Shown here: positions 62,759 to 64,000 of the stretch, in pieces
Position numbering within the stretch: the stretch's first letter is position 1
Layout of the letters: each line of letters opens with the position of its first letter
Assembly: GCA_022376465.1 (NCBI GenBank)
Contig: JACDTU010000010.1
Location: forward strand, 1,302,001-1,366,000
DNA length: 64,000 nt
DNA from: Cubamyces lactineus
Taxonomy: Eukaryota > Basidiomycota > Agaricomycetes > Polyporales > Polyporaceae
Reading direction: 5' to 3'
Notes under the pieces: generated by a model
Database searches by the model: none
What the model was told of the DNA's origin: nothing
Seen by the model: only the letters and a program-made list of their open reading frames with translations
Translations under genes and position numbers: made by a program

Positions 62759-64000
62759 GCAGGCAAGCAGACTCGACGCCTGACTTGCCCAAGGAACTGC
62801 ATGTAACTATTGTAACCAATACAGAGCGGAGACGCAGTGCTCTGCTGATACCCGGTTACATGCAGGTTCAGGACAAAGCCGTCGAAATCAAGGGGCTCAT
62901 CGACACTGGTGCGGATGCCGTGATCGTCAATAAAAAGATTGTGGACAAGTACAATCTTCCGACAGTCAGACTACCGAAGACTCTGACTTTCCGGAACGCG
63001 GACGATAGCGTTAATAGCATGGGAACCATTACCCATCGGGTGGAGGGGACATTTAATCTACACGGGAAGAAGCTCCCAACAAATTGGTATGTGGCCGACA
63101 TTGGGCGGGACGATGTCTTATTCGGCATGCCATGGATCCGCAAGTACAATCCTAATATCGACTGGGAAAGTGGACGCATTACTTTCAAGTCAGATATTAT
63201 CAAGAAGCAGCAGCAGATCCATAAATACCAATGCGAGCACGACCCACCCGAAGGGATGCTGTGGAATTTCCCAGTAAAACCTCTAAATCAAGATCTGGTC
63301 GTATCGTTCGTACGTGCTATACCGGACGAGGACGACGCAGACCCAGACTCCGAAAGGCTTACATTTAATCCTTCGAGGGCCATCGAGCTATGGTACCGCA
63401 AGAAGAAAATCCGAAAGATTAATAAGTCTACGGAGATCGCTATAGCAGCGAAGAAAGACCAGAAGGAGAAGACCTTGGACGAAATCCTACCTGATTTTGT
63501 AAAGGACTATCGACAGGTCTTTGAGAAAAAGGCAGCAAGTAGATTTCCGCCCTCGAGACCATGGGACCATGCTATCGAATTCAAGAAGGACTTCGACCAT
63601 CATACCAAGGGGTCTTGGAGGAAAATCTACCCTCTGACCTATACGGAACGTATAGAACTCGACAAATTCATTGCGGAGAACCTCGAGAAGGGCTACATTC
63701 GAAAATCCAAGTCTCCACTAGCCTCGCCATTTTTCTTTGTCACCAAGAAGGATGGGAGTCTTCGACCTGTTCAAGACTACAGGGCTCTTAACGAGGGGAC
63801 TATCAAAAACGCATATCCCTTGCCGCTCATCAGCGACATCATTGACCGGCTGAAAGGGGCCACAATATTCACCAAGCTCGACGTGCGAGCAGGGTACAAT
63901 AATGTTCGCATCAAAGAGGGTGATGAGTGGAAAGCTGCGTTTATAACACCCAGCGGATTGTTCGAACCGACAGTCATGTTTTTTGGTTTGTGCAACGCAC
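62755..64000 (+). CDS. pol: Pol polyprotein (protease, reverse transcriptase; partial)
   Basis: Open in the -1 frame relative to gag through to the window end, with no start codon near its beginning. The retropepsin-like protease has the active site LIDTGADAVIVNKK and a later DVLFGMPWIRKYNPNIDW block. A linker leads into the reverse transcriptase: LDKFIAENLEKGYIRKSKSP, FFFVTKKDGSLRPVQDYRAL, NAYPLPLISDI, FTKLDVRAGYNNVRIKEGDE and FITPSGLFEPTVMFFGLCNA. The window ends before the YxDD catalytic motif. RNase H and integrase, if present, lie beyond. The frame relation implies expression as a Gag-Pol fusion. Confidence 0.9.

Larger units (their letters stand above)
59406..64000 (+). mobile_element. 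Ty3/gypsy LTR retrotransposon, 3' part outside window
   Basis: Order seen: 5' LTR, self-priming-type PBS, an AUG-less ORF, gag ORF with zinc knuckle, then protease and reverse transcriptase in the -1 frame. The reverse transcriptase and protease types indicate Ty3/gypsy (Metaviridae). All frames seen are open, so the copy may be young or active. The rest of pol and the 3' LTR lie beyond 64000. Confidence 0.9.

Overview
The window is fungal nuclear DNA, most likely from a mushroom-forming basidiomycete (Agaricomycetes, polypore-like). Genes are dense and on both strands. Almost every gene is broken by GT-AG introns of about 50-70 bp. Promoters and leaders are CT-rich, and the content includes an AA9 lytic polysaccharide monooxygenase, a SUR7/PalI membrane protein, a homeodomain regulator and a Ty3/gypsy retrotransposon. 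No bacterial operons, CRISPR arrays or rRNA genes were seen. Species cannot be named from the sequence alone.

Layout. 1-5.4 kb: two tandem copies of a secreted protein with a CBM19-like N-terminus; the first copy looks decayed. 6.1-6.8 kb (-): SUR7/PalI protein. 8.7-10.4 kb (+): unrecognised disordered protein. 11.0-13.4 kb (-): TAPT1-family membrane protein. 13.9-18.4 kb (-): cohesin subunit SMC3, divergent from an Mtf1-type mitochondrial transcription factor (18.8-20.3 kb, +), which converges on the replisome protein CTF4/Mcl1 (20.4-24.7 kb, -). 25.6-26.0 kb (-): small 91-residue protein. 26.9-28.1 kb (+): AA9 LPMO. 28.4-29.8 kb (-): TatD-family nuclease. 30.7-31.9 kb (+): HEM2. 32.2-35.3 kb (+): CPSF73/YSH1. 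35.5-37.6 kb (-): DUF2264 protein. 38.1-39.9 kb (+): RING/TRAF zinc-finger protein. 42.0-45.1 kb (-): homeodomain transcription factor. 46.9-51.1 kb (-): Wee1 kinase. 52.3-53.0 kb (-): Got1. 54.1-56.1 kb (-): Pbs2-type MAPKK. 56.7-57.9 kb (+): membrane-anchored Ubl-BAG protein. 58.7-59.4 kb: short terminal-inverted-repeat element. 59.4-64.0 kb (+): LTR retrotransposon cut by the window end.

Most genes are conserved housekeeping functions that share a neighbourhood rather than a pathway. One link is notable: SMC3 and CTF4 both serve sister-chromatid cohesion, and both have paired ACGCGT (MCB-like) boxes upstream.

The most unusual part is the retrotransposon. It has a 550-bp LTR (TGTTACG...CGTAACA). 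Its primer binding site is complementary to the predicted first bases of its own transcript, which suggests Tf1-type self-priming. A leader of about 1,076 nt contains no ATG in any frame yet carries a 310-codon open frame. That frame ends in an ATGA overlap with the gag ORF, and gag meets pol at a canonical -1 slippery heptamer (GGGTTTT) directly before the gag stop. Together these suggest an expression scheme of non-AUG initiation or leaky scanning, followed by -1 frameshifting.
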